Positions 38,737 to 47,603 of a stretch of 64,000 nucleotides of DNA are shown here, in pieces. A program made the translations under genes and the position numbers. Each line of letters starts with the position of its first letter. Within the stretch, counting starts at the first letter, position 1. Below the pieces are notes generated by a model, which saw only the letters and a list, made by a program, of their open reading frames with translations, did no database searches and was not told where the DNA came from. The stretch is from Streptomyces peucetius (lineage in GTDB: Bacteria; Actinomycetota; Actinomycetes; Streptomycetales; Streptomycetaceae), in NCBI RefSeq assembly GCF_025854275.1, contig NZ_CP107567.1, positions 6,386,001 to 6,450,000 of the forward strand, given 5' to 3'.

Positions 38737-41609
38737 TGAAGATCACCTTTCTGCTGACCACCGCTGACGCCGTGGGAGGCACGGAACGCGCTGTCTTCAA
38801 CCAGGCATCCGAACTTGTGGGACGCCACGACGTGCGTGTGCTGAGCATCTTCCGCAGCCGGCCCGAGCTCTTCTTCCCTCTCGACGATCGTGTCCGGGTC
38901 GACTACCTCGTGGACCAGACCGGCCCGGTCGCCCGGCCGGTCCGCCGGGCCGACCTGGGCGATGACGCGTATACCGCCCTCGCCGGGCAGCCGAGCCTGC
39001 TGGTCGACCGGGCATGGGAGGCAGCGTTCAACCGGCTGTCTGACATCGAACTGGAACTCGCGCTCCAGCACACCGACACCGACATCCTCATCACCACCAC
39101 CCCGGCCTTGATGGCCCTGGCGGTGCAGCTCGCCCCGAGCCGCGTCATTACCGTGCACCAGGAGCACCGGGTGTCGGAACTGCGCGGCACCAGCGGCGAG
39201 CCCCTTCTGAAGTACTCGGCGCGACTCGACGCCCTGGCCGTGCTCAGCGGCCGTACCCGTGACTGGTTCGCCGAGACGCTCGGTGCCAGTGCCCCGCGGA
39301 TCGAAGTCGTCCCCAACGCCTTGCCCCACGGCTTTCGTCCTCGCTCCACGCTGGAAACCCGTACCGTGGTCACCGCGGGACGGCTGGTAGGAGAGAAGCA
39401 GCTCGACCACGCACTCAGCGCCTGGGCCTTGGTTGCACCGCACCACCCCGACTGGGTGCTGCGCATTTTCGGCGACGGCCCGATGGCAGGCGCTCTACGC
39501 CGGCAGATCAACCAGCTCGGCCTGCACGACAGTGTCCAGCTCAACGGCAATACCCCGCATCTGGCGGAGGAGTGGGCCAAGGCGAGTATCGCCCTTATGA
39601 CCTCTCGCAACGAGGCGTTTCCGCTGGTTCTCATGGAAGCGCAGGCGGCCGGCGTGCCCGTGGTCTCCTACGACTGCCCCAACGGCCCCCGAGAGATCAT
39701 CCTGGACGGCCGTTCCGGGGTTCTGGTCCCGCACGGCGACGTCGATGCGCTCGCCTTCCAACTCAACCGGCTGATCGAGGACCAGCCGCTGCGCCACCAC
39801 CTGGGTGCCGAGGCCGCGGTGACCATCCACCGCTTCGACCCGCCGCAGATTACGGCACAATGGGAGAAGTTGTTCGAGGAGCTCGCCGGACACCGGGAAA
39901 GCGGCCGGCGGGACGCTCTCAAGGCTGACCGGCTCGCCCTGCACGCCGCCTTTACCGGACTCACCGGGGCGGCCACGGCAGCCGCCCCCGCTCCGCCGAG
40001 CCAGTCGCGTTCCGGTTCCCAGCGCAAGCTGGAGGAGCAGGTCGCCAAGCGCAATGGTGCGCTGGTCCGTGATGGCGGGCAGCTCTGCCGGGTCTCCGAC
40101 GCGGAGTCCCCCTTCGACGTCATGCAGGCGAACTTGGCGCTGGCCGCGGATGCCCTGGAGACGGCCGGCATCCCGTATCTGGTTGCCCGTGACACCAACC
40201 TTCGTAAAACCGTGGCCGTGCACGGTTCCTACCGGGAGAGTGTGCTCAAAGCCCTGACGTCGGCCTACGGGCAGGAAGCCGTGTACGCGGCTTTCCTCAA
40301 CGAGCGTCAAGATGCGATCACCACAGTGCTCGCCGGCCTGTGCGAGGAGCAGGCCCACCTCCCGAGCACGGGAGTCCGTGTCTACCAGAGCGTCGTCACC
40401 AAGTCCCGCACACTGCGCCTCGGTGCCGTCTACGGCTGCACCATCTCGTTCTGGGAAACCGATCCGGAGGACGAGGAGTACGTCAAGTCCCCGACGCGCA
40501 CCCTCATCGGTGACCGGATCTCGCAGTACTCGATGGATCGCACGTCAACCGTGCTCGCAGGACGTGCCTACCCGACGATCGAGGCCTTCGCCCAGCCGCT
40601 CAACGGCGATGTGAACTTCCCCGTCGACGCCGTGTACACATGGGTCGACGGTTCCGACATGGCCTGGCTGGAGCGCAAGAACCAGGTGCTCTCCGGGCTG
40701 GGCCTGGAGACCGTGGACGCGGCCGCGAGTGCCGCACGCTTCCGCAGCCGCGACGAGCTCCGGTACTCCTTGCGGTCCATCGACATGTATGCGCCGTGGA
40801 TCCGGAACATCTACATCGTCACCGACCGGCAGGTTCCGCCGTGGCTGGACCTGAACCACGATCGGGTCACGGTCGTCGATCATTCGGAGATCTTCGGAGA
40901 CCGGGGGGCTCTGCCCACCTTCAACTCGCACGCCATCGAGAGTCAGCTCCACCACATCGATGGACTCTCTGAGCATTTCCTGTACTTCAACGATGACTTC
41001 TTCATCGGCCGTGCCGTGTCGCCAAGCCTTTTCTTCGAGGGCAACGGTCAGGCGAAGCATTTCCTGTCGCCGACTGCGATCCCCATGCTGCCGACGCGCC
41101 AGGAGGACGACTTCAACATCAGCGCCGCCAAGAACAACAGGGCGCTGATCGCGGAAACGTTCGGTCAGACGCTGACACACGGATTCCTGCACGCGCCCTA
41201 CCCGCTGCGCCGCAGTGTGATGGCCGACCTGGAGAGCACGTACCCCGACGTGCTCGCGCGCACCGCCGCCAGTCGGCTCCGCAGCCACACCGATGTGTCC
41301 ATAGCGTCCTCGTTGCACCACTACTTCGCGTACCAGACAGGCCGGAGCATCCCCGGGCGCGTCAACTGCGGTTTCGTGAACGTCGGGCTGAAGGAACACC
41401 GCACCCGGCTCACCCGTCTGCTGACGGCCCGGCCGCACGACGTGTTCTGCCTGAACGACTTCCACGACGGAGATGTACCCGAGGACGAGCAGGACGCGAT
41501 CCTGGCTGCCTTCCTTCCAAGCTACTTCCCCGTTGCGAGCCAGTTCGAGTACGGAGCCCCGCGCAACCAGCGTCATCACGCCGGACGACTCCCGGGGTGG
41601 CCGCTGTGA
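38736..41609 (+). CDS. GT4 glycosyltransferase-Stealth phosphotransferase fusion
   Basis: 957 residues from ATG 38736 (MKITFLLTTADAVGGTERAV); an upstream ATG 38700 lies inside the previous gene. Residues 1-390 are a GT-B, GT4-type glycosyltransferase: VVTAGRLVGEKQLDHALSAW, LRIFGDGPMAGALRRQI and the donor-site segment NEAFPLVLMEAQAAGVPVVS. Residues ~430-620 form the same pre-Stealth module as in the upstream gene. From ~627 comes a full Stealth domain: VDAVYTWVDGSDMAW, SRDELRYSLRSIDMYAPWIR, LPTFNSHAIESQLHHI, and VSIASSLHHYFAYQTGRS. One polypeptide could therefore add a sugar and a sugar-phosphate in turn, building a repeating unit. Substrates unknown. Confidence 0.9.
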   Translation: MKITFLLTTADAVGGTERAVFNQASELVGRHDVRVLSIFRSRPELFFPLDDRVRVDYLVDQTGPVARPVRRADLGDDAYTALAGQPSLLVDRAWEAAFNRLSDIELELALQHTDTDILITTTPALMALAVQLAPSRVITVHQEHRVSELRGTSGEPLLKYSARLDALAVLSGRTRDWFAETLGASAPRIEVVPNALPHGFRPRSTLETRTVVTAGRLVGEKQLDHALSAWALVAPHHPDWVLRIFGDGPMAGALRRQINQLGLHDSVQLNGNTPHLAEEWAKASIALMTSRNEAFPLVLMEAQAAGVPVVSYDCPNGPREIILDGRSGVLVPHGDVDALAFQLNRLIEDQPLRHHLGAEAAVTIHRFDPPQITAQWEKLFEELAGHRESGRRDALKADRLALHAAFTGLTGAATAAAPAPPSQSRSGSQRKLEEQVAKRNGALVRDGGQLCRVSDAESPFDVMQANLALAADALETAGIPYLVARDTNLRKTVAVHGSYRESVLKALTSAYGQEAVYAAFLNERQDAITTVLAGLCEEQAHLPSTGVRVYQSVVTKSRTLRLGAVYGCTISFWETDPEDEEYVKSPTRTLIGDRISQYSMDRTSTVLAGRAYPTIEAFAQPLNGDVNFPVDAVYTWVDGSDMAWLERKNQVLSGLGLETVDAAASAARFRSRDELRYSLRSIDMYAPWIRNIYIVTDRQVPPWLDLNHDRVTVVDHSEIFGDRGALPTFNSHAIESQLHHIDGLSEHFLYFNDDFFIGRAVSPSLFFEGNGQAKHFLSPTAIPMLPTRQEDDFNISAAKNNRALIAETFGQTLTHGFLHAPYPLRRSVMADLESTYPDVLARTAASRLRSHTDVSIASSLHHYFAYQTGRSIPGRVNCGFVNVGLKEHRTRLTRLLTARPHDVFCLNDFHDGDVPEDEQDAILAAFLPSYFPVASQFEYGAPRNQRHHAGRLPGWPL

Positions 41610-41660
41610 GAGGCAATGTCGCCATCGCCGTGAAGCTGTTCGTGATGAAGGAATTCAGGT

Positions 41661-43052
41661 ATGAGTAAGATTTGCATTGTCGGAAATTCGGTGGCGGCGT
41701 CGCGAACTCCGGAGGAAGCGCCACTTGCCGGGTGGGGGCAGTTCCTGGGTGAGTTTCTCACTCCGTACCACGAAGTGCGGAACTATGCTCGCGATGCGAT
41801 GACAGCCCGCACGTACTTCACCGACAGGTTCGCAACGCTTCTGAACATGCTGGAGCCGGGGGACCTCGTGCTTCTGGGTTTCGGCGCGGTGGAACAGCGC
41901 ATCGACAACCCCGCTCGCTATCACGGCCCGCGCGAATTCAAAGAGTTCCTGTACCTCTACATCGAAGGAATACGTGCCGAGGGCGCCCTTCCTGTGCTGG
42001 TGACGCCGACTGCTCGCTGCTCATTCAGTGTCGAGGGCAATGTGGTGGACACCCTTGACGTGCACCCCGAGGTGATGCGCGAGGTGGCCAAGGAGACAGG
42101 TGTGGCCTTGCTGGATATCGTCGAACACACCACGCGGTGGCTTGAGCAACTCGGACCGCAGCGCGCTCGTCACTACTTCCGCTGGCTCGACGCTGGCGAA
42201 CACCCCAACCACTCCGACGGCGTCATCGACTCAACGCATTTCAACGAGGCGGGAGCCCGAGCCGTGGCGCGAATGATCGCCATAGGTCTTCATGAATCTC
42301 ATGAGATTCCTCCTGGTTTCGTCGATGTAGGAACACTCTCTATGGCGCCGGAGTTTGCGGGACTGCTTCCCGAATTCACGGTGGAGGCCCCGGAGTATGC
42401 GCTCTACAGTGAGGCCCGCGTCGGCTCTGCACCTACGGTTGACGCGCCCGTTCAGTCGAAGACCGTAGGCGCCATGCAGAAGTTCTCGGGAACGGCCGAT
42501 GCCGGGACGACTTATGTTCTGTTCTTCGAGAACGGGGCGTACCTGGGCGGTACCGGCGTCAATGGCAAAGGCAAGTGGCAGTGGCGTCGTGTCGTGAACT
42601 GGCCTGCGGGTGACCACGTGGTCCACGTCGTGGGCTACACGGCCCAAGGCGTGACACCCGTTTCGGCAGTGGGCTTCACAGTGAAGGATCACGTCCAGCC
42701 GCCTGTCGTGCTCGGACCTCGTGACGGCGCGCTGAATGGCCCGCGCCCCCGGTTCTCCGGGACGGCCGAGGCGGGAGTGACAAAGGTGATGGTGTTGGAA
42801 GGCGGCCGTCTGATCGCTTCGGCGCCCGTGCAGAAGGACGGCACGTGGAAGGTGACGCATCCGCATGACTGGAAGCCGGGGACCTACGTGGTCGAGTTCG
42901 TGTCGATCTTCAGTGCGATTCACTCTCGGCCGACCACTCTCAATGTGAGGATCCACGGAGTTCCCGAAGGCAACTGGATCAGGGAATCCACCCTCTCGCG
43001 GGAACCTTGCTCCGACAAGTGCGAGCACCTTCCATTCGCCGGCCGTTGGTGA
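41661..43052 (+). CDS. SGNH-like hydrolase with Ig-like repeats
   Basis: 463 residues from ATG 41661, with AAGGA upstream. The N-terminal ~215 residues look like an SGNH/GDSL esterase: block I reads CIVGNSVAAS (GNS instead of GDS) and block V reads DSTHFNEAGARAVA (Asp-x-x-His). The closest general type is rhamnogalacturonan/polysaccharide acetylesterase. Two bacterial Ig-like repeats follow (~270-350 and ~360-445; FSGTADAGTTYVLFFENGAY and FSGTAEAGVTKVMVLEGGRL). No signal peptide is evident. It closes the plus-strand cluster and may add or remove acyl groups on the polymer. Third codon positions are visibly less G/C-rich than in flanking core genes. Confidence 0.7.
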   Translation: MSKICIVGNSVAASRTPEEAPLAGWGQFLGEFLTPYHEVRNYARDAMTARTYFTDRFATLLNMLEPGDLVLLGFGAVEQRIDNPARYHGPREFKEFLYLYIEGIRAEGALPVLVTPTARCSFSVEGNVVDTLDVHPEVMREVAKETGVALLDIVEHTTRWLEQLGPQRARHYFRWLDAGEHPNHSDGVIDSTHFNEAGARAVARMIAIGLHESHEIPPGFVDVGTLSMAPEFAGLLPEFTVEAPEYALYSEARVGSAPTVDAPVQSKTVGAMQKFSGTADAGTTYVLFFENGAYLGGTGVNGKGKWQWRRVVNWPAGDHVVHVVGYTAQGVTPVSAVGFTVKDHVQPPVVLGPRDGALNGPRPRFSGTAEAGVTKVMVLEGGRLIASAPVQKDGTWKVTHPHDWKPGTYVVEFVSIFSAIHSRPTTLNVRIHGVPEGNWIRESTLSREPCSDKCEHLPFAGRW

Positions 43053-43070
43053 GGCGCCACTGGTAGGTCC

Positions 43071-44096
43071 CTACCGGCCACGGACGACCACATGGACGGG
43101 CGCGTGATCGGACTGACCGGACGGAGGCGGAGCATCGGTGGTGTTGCGCGTGGTGTCCATGCGCTCATGATCGACCCCGCATGAGGCGAAGCGCGCCGGG
43201 AACCCGCCGGCCGTGTGGACGTAGACATGGTCAAGTGTGTGGAAGACGTGCCGGCCGGTCGAAATGTCCCAGCGGTGGAAGGTGGGAGCGGCAGGCGTTC
43301 CGTCACCCCACCGCCGGCATTCGGTGAAGTCCCGGTCCAGGGGAGCGAGTTCGGCGGCGCGTGAATTTCTGTTGAAGTCCCCAGCGAGGACCACTGGTCG
43401 GCCGGTCTTCAGTACATCACCTGCCACTTGCCTCACCTGGGAGGGGACCCGCGGGTCCGCGCCGGGGAGGATGTGTATCGTGCAGAGCCCGTAGGACCAT
43501 TTCGCCACGGTTACACACAGCAATGGTTTGCTGTCCTTGTTGGTCCGAGGTGACGCAGGCAGCGACTCGGACGTCGTGCTGGACGTGATCTTCCCCCGTA
43601 CCGCGACCGCAACACCCAGACGGCCCTTGAGACCGCCTCTGCAGGCCGAGGTTCCGTCCGGGCGGCTGCCCGCCGCCGCACGGACAGACCAGCGGGGGCC
43701 GAGCGCCGTGGTCAGCATCGAGGCGTGACTGCCTGGCGCCCCACCACAGATTTCCTGGAGCGCGACGGCGTCGGCCTGGTGCTCTGCCATGGCCTTGACG
43801 ATCTCTTGCACCTTGGCGGCCGGGTCGTTTCGATACGGGCAGTAGCCTGTAGTGCCACGGCGACCACCGGCCTCGCCACAGATGTTCCAGGTGAGTACGC
43901 GCAGTTGACCGCTGGGAGGAGCTTGGGTTGCCGGTGACGGTTCCGAGTCGTGGGACGAGAGGACCGCGGCAGCGAGCAGAGCCACTGTCGCGACGAGCGC
44001 GGTGCCCGGTGCCCTCCTGGCGCTTCGGCGCGGCCCGTCCGACAAGGAGCAGTCACCGCCATCGGACCCGCTCGGCATTGCAGTTCTCGTCGTCAT
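43071..44096 (-). CDS. exported endonuclease/exonuclease/phosphatase-family protein
   Basis: 341 residues; the ATG at 44096 overlaps the stop of the PLD-like gene (ATGA), giving coupled translation. N-terminal hydrophobic segment (TALVATVALLAAAVL) acts as signal or anchor. The EEP fold is complete: LRVLTWNICGEAG (Asn), AVALQEICGG (Glu), CTIHILPG (His), VLAGDFNRNSR (Asp-x-Asn), TLDHVYV and SDHAPVHVVV (catalytic Asp-His). EEP enzymes cleave phosphodiesters (DNases, sphingomyelinases, phosphatases). Extracellular DNA or the phosphodiester glycan encoded next door are both possible substrates; sequence cannot decide. Confidence 0.83.
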   Translation of the reverse strand: MTTRTAMPSGSDGGDCSLSDGPRRSARRAPGTALVATVALLAAAVLSSHDSEPSPATQAPPSGQLRVLTWNICGEAGGRRGTTGYCPYRNDPAAKVQEIVKAMAEHQADAVALQEICGGAPGSHASMLTTALGPRWSVRAAAGSRPDGTSACRGGLKGRLGVAVAVRGKITSSTTSESLPASPRTNKDSKPLLCVTVAKWSYGLCTIHILPGADPRVPSQVRQVAGDVLKTGRPVVLAGDFNRNSRAAELAPLDRDFTECRRWGDGTPAAPTFHRWDISTGRHVFHTLDHVYVHTAGGFPARFASCGVDHERMDTTRNTTDAPPPSGQSDHAPVHVVVRGR

Positions 44097-45358
44097 GCCG
44101 CCCGACAGTGCGGACTCTTCATGAGCGTGTCGTCGAAGTTCTTCCGGTATGCCTCGTACAGCTCGCTGTCGTCGATCTTCAACAGGGTCTCGTCGTGCGA
44201 ACGCAGATTGGGAAAGGTGTAGTTGTGGCTTCCCGTAAAGACGATCTTCCGGTCGGGAGAGCTGAGGTACGTGCCTTCGATCAGCATGTACTTGGAATGG
44301 ATGCCGATCACGCGACCGTCGATTGATCCGTCGCACTTGTGGATGGACGACAGCTTCCCGGAAATGACGGAACCGACTTCGCGCCCGAGGCTTCCCGATT
44401 CGCCGTTGTGCACCAGTCGTACAGTGCAGCCGGCCGTTGCGAGGTCCACCAGCTTGTCGGCAACCTGGGGGCGTGTGAACGCGTACATGCCGACGCGGAT
44501 GGAAGTCGGGCCTTGGCCGCACTGGACGTTGCCGAGCAAGGAGACGATGGTGTCCGTCCGCGGGTCGGTGGCGTACATGGATCCGTCGCTCTCCCTGCGC
44601 GGGAAGAAGTACGTCTTGTAACGGCCGCTCTGCTTGGTGATGTAGTAGTGCTCCGTGCCCTCACCCTGGGATCCGTGGGCCCGCAGGTCTTCCCAGTAGC
44701 GCAGATACTCCGCGTACAGCCCGCTGCCGGCGTCAGGGACGGTCACTGCGTTGTTGTAGTACCGCTCCAGTTGGCTGCGTGTGAGATTGGCCGACGTCTG
44801 GAACACGATGTTCCTTTCCTCCCCCACCTGTGAGAAGAGGAAGAACTTGTTGTGATTGATCGCGCCGTCGTCGTTCGCGTTGAGTCGGCGGTTTCCTACG
44901 CAGCCGCGAACCTTTGGGCAGGCCAGGACCCAGGATCCGTCGTCCGTGCTGCTCGGGTCATAGGTGCCGAGGGCATCGGCGAGAGCGAAATACTCGGTGC
45001 CGCCTCCCAGTTGCGGGTCCGGATCGGTCACCGTGTCGCCGTCCAGGATCAGCTTGACCGCGACCTGCTTGGGCCCTTCCGCGGCAGAAACCAGCGCGGC
45101 ACGGATGTCGTTGTCGGTGAACAGGTAGACGGAGCCGTGGATCTGCGAGCCAGGAGCAGCCCCGTTGATGAGTGCCAGCAGCTGGTTCTTGATGGCGTTC
45201 TGCTGTCCGGCGGTGCCCGAAGGATCGTTGAACGTGGCGATCGGTCCGGTCACCGTGATGTCGGTAGCGGTCGCCTGGGGCGCGGTCATCAACGACGCAC
45301 CCAGGAAGATCGTTGTGGCCGTGGCCAAACCGGCGTAGGCCGAACCAACGTTGCGCAT
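44093..45358 (-). CDS. secreted phospholipase D-like (HKD) protein
   Basis: 421 residues from ATG 45358 with a signal peptide (AYAGLATATTIFLGASLMTA then PQATA). Two PLD-type half-sites are visible: INHNKFFLF (residues ~166-174) and GIHSKYMLIEG followed by FTGSHNYT (~360-385), each with the His and Lys of the HxK motif. PLD-superfamily enzymes use a phospho-histidine to cut or exchange phosphodiesters. With the coupled EEP gene it forms an exported phosphodiesterase pair adjoining the Stealth cluster. Substrate could be DNA, lipid or wall polymer. Confidence 0.83.
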   Translation of the reverse strand: MRNVGSAYAGLATATTIFLGASLMTAPQATATDITVTGPIATFNDPSGTAGQQNAIKNQLLALINGAAPGSQIHGSVYLFTDNDIRAALVSAAEGPKQVAVKLILDGDTVTDPDPQLGGGTEYFALADALGTYDPSSTDDGSWVLACPKVRGCVGNRRLNANDDGAINHNKFFLFSQVGEERNIVFQTSANLTRSQLERYYNNAVTVPDAGSGLYAEYLRYWEDLRAHGSQGEGTEHYYITKQSGRYKTYFFPRRESDGSMYATDPRTDTIVSLLGNVQCGQGPTSIRVGMYAFTRPQVADKLVDLATAGCTVRLVHNGESGSLGREVGSVISGKLSSIHKCDGSIDGRVIGIHSKYMLIEGTYLSSPDRKIVFTGSHNYTFPNLRSHDETLLKIDDSELYEAYRKNFDDTLMKSPHCRAA

Positions 45359-45418
45359 GTAACCCAGTCCCCCCACAGAGCCCTGTTGCAGGGCAATCAG
45401 ATCCCTAGAGCATAGAGA

Positions 45419-45455
45419 ACTGCCCCGGCACCGCTTCACGCGGTGTCGGGGCAGT
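45419..45455. terminator. terminator after fadB
   Basis: ACTGCCCCGGCACCGC pairs with GCGGTGTCGGGGCAGT (one G-U) around TTCAC, 19 nt past the fadB stop and upstream of the PLD-like gene. Confidence 0.8.
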
Positions 45456-45473
45456 GTCGTGCTCCGGGAAGGG

Positions 45474-47603
45474 TTACGCGGGCACGCTCGCCACACCCGC
45501 ATCCAGGAACCGCTTGCCGTTCACGCGCTCCGAGACGCCCTCGCGGTCCAGGTACGGCGTGATGCCGCCCAGGTGGAAGGGCCAGCCGGCGCCGGTGATC
45601 AGGCAGAGGTCGATGTCCTGGGCCTCGGCGACGACGCCCTCGTCGAGCATCAGGCCGATCTCCTGCGCGACGGCGTCCAGGACGCGGTCGCGGACCTGCT
45701 CCTCGGTCAGGACGGTGTCGCCCTGCTTGAGGAGCGCGGCGACCTCCGGGTCCAGCTCCGGCTTGCCGGAGTCGTAGACGTAGAAGCCGCGCTTGCCGGC
45801 CTTGACCACCGCGGCCAGGTTCTCGGAGACCTTGAAGCGCTCCGGGAACGCGCGGTTCAGGGTCTCGGAGACGTGGAGGCCGATGGCGGGGCCGACGAGC
45901 TCCAGCAGGACCAGGGGCGACATCGGCAGGCCGAGCGGCTCGACGGCCTTCTCGGCGGTGGCGACCGGGGTTCCCTCGTCGATGACGTTCTGGATCTCAC
46001 CCATGAAGCGGGTCAGGATGCGGTTCACGACGAACGCCGGGGCGTCCTTGGTGAGGACCGCGGTCTTCTTCAGCTTCTTCGCGACACCGAACGCGGTGGC
46101 CAGCGACGCGTCGTCCGTCTTCTCACCGCGGACGATCTCCAGCAGCGGGAGGATCGCGACCGGGTTGAAGAAGTGGAAGCCGACGACCCGCTCCGGGTGC
46201 TTCAGCTGGGACGCCATCTCCGAGACCGACAGCGAGGAGGTGTTGGTGGCGAGGATCGCGTGCGCCGGGGCGACCGCCTCGACCTCCGCGAACACCTTCT
46301 GCTTGACGCTCATCTCCTCGAACACGGCCTCGATGACGAAGTCCGCGTCCGCGAAGCCCTCGGCCTTGTCGAGCACACCGCTCACCAGGGCCTTGAGGCG
46401 GTTGGCCTTGTCCTGGTTGATGCGGCCCTTGCCGAGCAGCTTCTCGATCTCGGCGTGGACGTATCCCACACCCTTGTCGACGCGCTCCTGGTCGATGTCG
46501 GTCAGCACGACCGGCACCTCGAGGCGGCGCAGGAACAGCAGCGCCAGCTGGGAGGCCATCAGACCGGCGCCGACGACGCCGACCTTGGTGACCGGGCGGG
46601 CCAGCGACTTGTCCGGCGCGCCGGCCGGGCGCTTGGCGCGCTTCTGCACCAGGTTGAAGGCGTAGATGCCGGCGCGCAGCTCGCCGCCCATGATGAGGTC
46701 GGCCAGCGCCTGGTCCTCGGCGTCGAAGCCCTTCTGCAGGTCGCCGTCCTTGGCGGCCTCGATGATGTCGAGGGCGCGGTACGCGGCCGGGGCGGCGCCG
46801 TGCACCTTCGAGTCGGCGATGAACCGGCCCTTGGCGACGGCCTGGTCCCAGGCCTCGCCGCGGTCGACCTCGGGGCGCTCGACGGCGGTCTCGCCCCTGA
46901 GGACGGACGCCGTCCAGACGAGGGACTGCTCCAGGAAGTCGGCGCCTTCGAAGATCGCGTCGGCGATGCCGAGCTCGAAGACCTGCTTGCCCTTGAGCTG
47001 CTTGTTCTGGTTGAGCGAGTTCTCGATGATGACCGAGACCGCGCGGTCCGCGCCGATCAGGTTCGGCAGGATCGTGCAGCCGCCCCAGCCGGGGACGAGA
47101 CCGAGGAAGACCTCGGGCAGCGAGAAGGCCGGGATCGCCTTGGAGACGGTGCGGTACGTGCAGTGCAGACCGATCTCGACGCCACCGCCCATGGAGGCGC
47201 CGTTGTAGTACGCGAAGGTCGGCACGGCCAGGCCCGCGAGACGCTTGAAGACGTCGTGGCCGCCCTTGCCGATGGCGAGCGCGTCGGAGTGCTGCTTCAG
47301 CAGCTCGACGCCCTTGAGGTCGGCGCCGACGGCGAAGATGAACGGCTTGCCGGTGACACCGACGCCGACGATCGAGCCCTCCGACGCCTCCTTCTCGACC
47401 TGGTCGATCGCGGCGTTGAGGTTCGCCAGCGACTGGGGGCCGATGGTGGTCGGCTTGGTGTGGTCCAGGCCGTTGTCCAGGGTGATGAGGGCGAAGCGTC
47501 CGGCGCCGCCGGGGAGGTCGAGGTGGCGTACGTGCGCCTGCGTGACGACCTCGTCCGGGAACAGCTCGGCCGCGCCCTTCAGGAGTTCAGCGGTGGTGCT
47601 CAC
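45474..47603 (-). CDS. fadB: multifunctional fatty-acid oxidation protein (enoyl-CoA hydratase/3-hydroxyacyl-CoA dehydrogenase)
   Basis: 709 residues; GTG 47603 overlaps the thiolase stop (GTGA), and GGAGGC lies upstream. The N-terminal crotonase domain (FALITLDNGLDHTKP; AVGADLKGVELLK; YYNGASMGGGVEIGLHCTYR) hydrates enoyl-CoA. The NAD-binding domain starts at KVGVVGAGLMASQLALLFL, followed by the HADH C-terminal domains (VVGFHFFNPVAILPLLEIVR). Together they perform the second and third steps of beta-oxidation in the cytoplasm; the co-translated thiolase completes the cycle. Length and order are usual for FadB/FadJ. Confidence 0.94.
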   Translation of the reverse strand: MSTTAELLKGAAELFPDEVVTQAHVRHLDLPGGAGRFALITLDNGLDHTKPTTIGPQSLANLNAAIDQVEKEASEGSIVGVGVTGKPFIFAVGADLKGVELLKQHSDALAIGKGGHDVFKRLAGLAVPTFAYYNGASMGGGVEIGLHCTYRTVSKAIPAFSLPEVFLGLVPGWGGCTILPNLIGADRAVSVIIENSLNQNKQLKGKQVFELGIADAIFEGADFLEQSLVWTASVLRGETAVERPEVDRGEAWDQAVAKGRFIADSKVHGAAPAAYRALDIIEAAKDGDLQKGFDAEDQALADLIMGGELRAGIYAFNLVQKRAKRPAGAPDKSLARPVTKVGVVGAGLMASQLALLFLRRLEVPVVLTDIDQERVDKGVGYVHAEIEKLLGKGRINQDKANRLKALVSGVLDKAEGFADADFVIEAVFEEMSVKQKVFAEVEAVAPAHAILATNTSSLSVSEMASQLKHPERVVGFHFFNPVAILPLLEIVRGEKTDDASLATAFGVAKKLKKTAVLTKDAPAFVVNRILTRFMGEIQNVIDEGTPVATAEKAVEPLGLPMSPLVLLELVGPAIGLHVSETLNRAFPERFKVSENLAAVVKAGKRGFYVYDSGKPELDPEVAALLKQGDTVLTEEQVRDRVLDAVAQEIGLMLDEGVVAEAQDIDLCLITGAGWPFHLGGITPYLDREGVSERVNGKRFLDAGVASVPA

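Noticed and set aside
33300..45400. The atypical 33-45 kb block as an integrative element
   Set aside because: No integrase, tRNA attachment site, flanking direct repeats or transfer genes; neighbours on both sides look syntenic with other Streptomyces.
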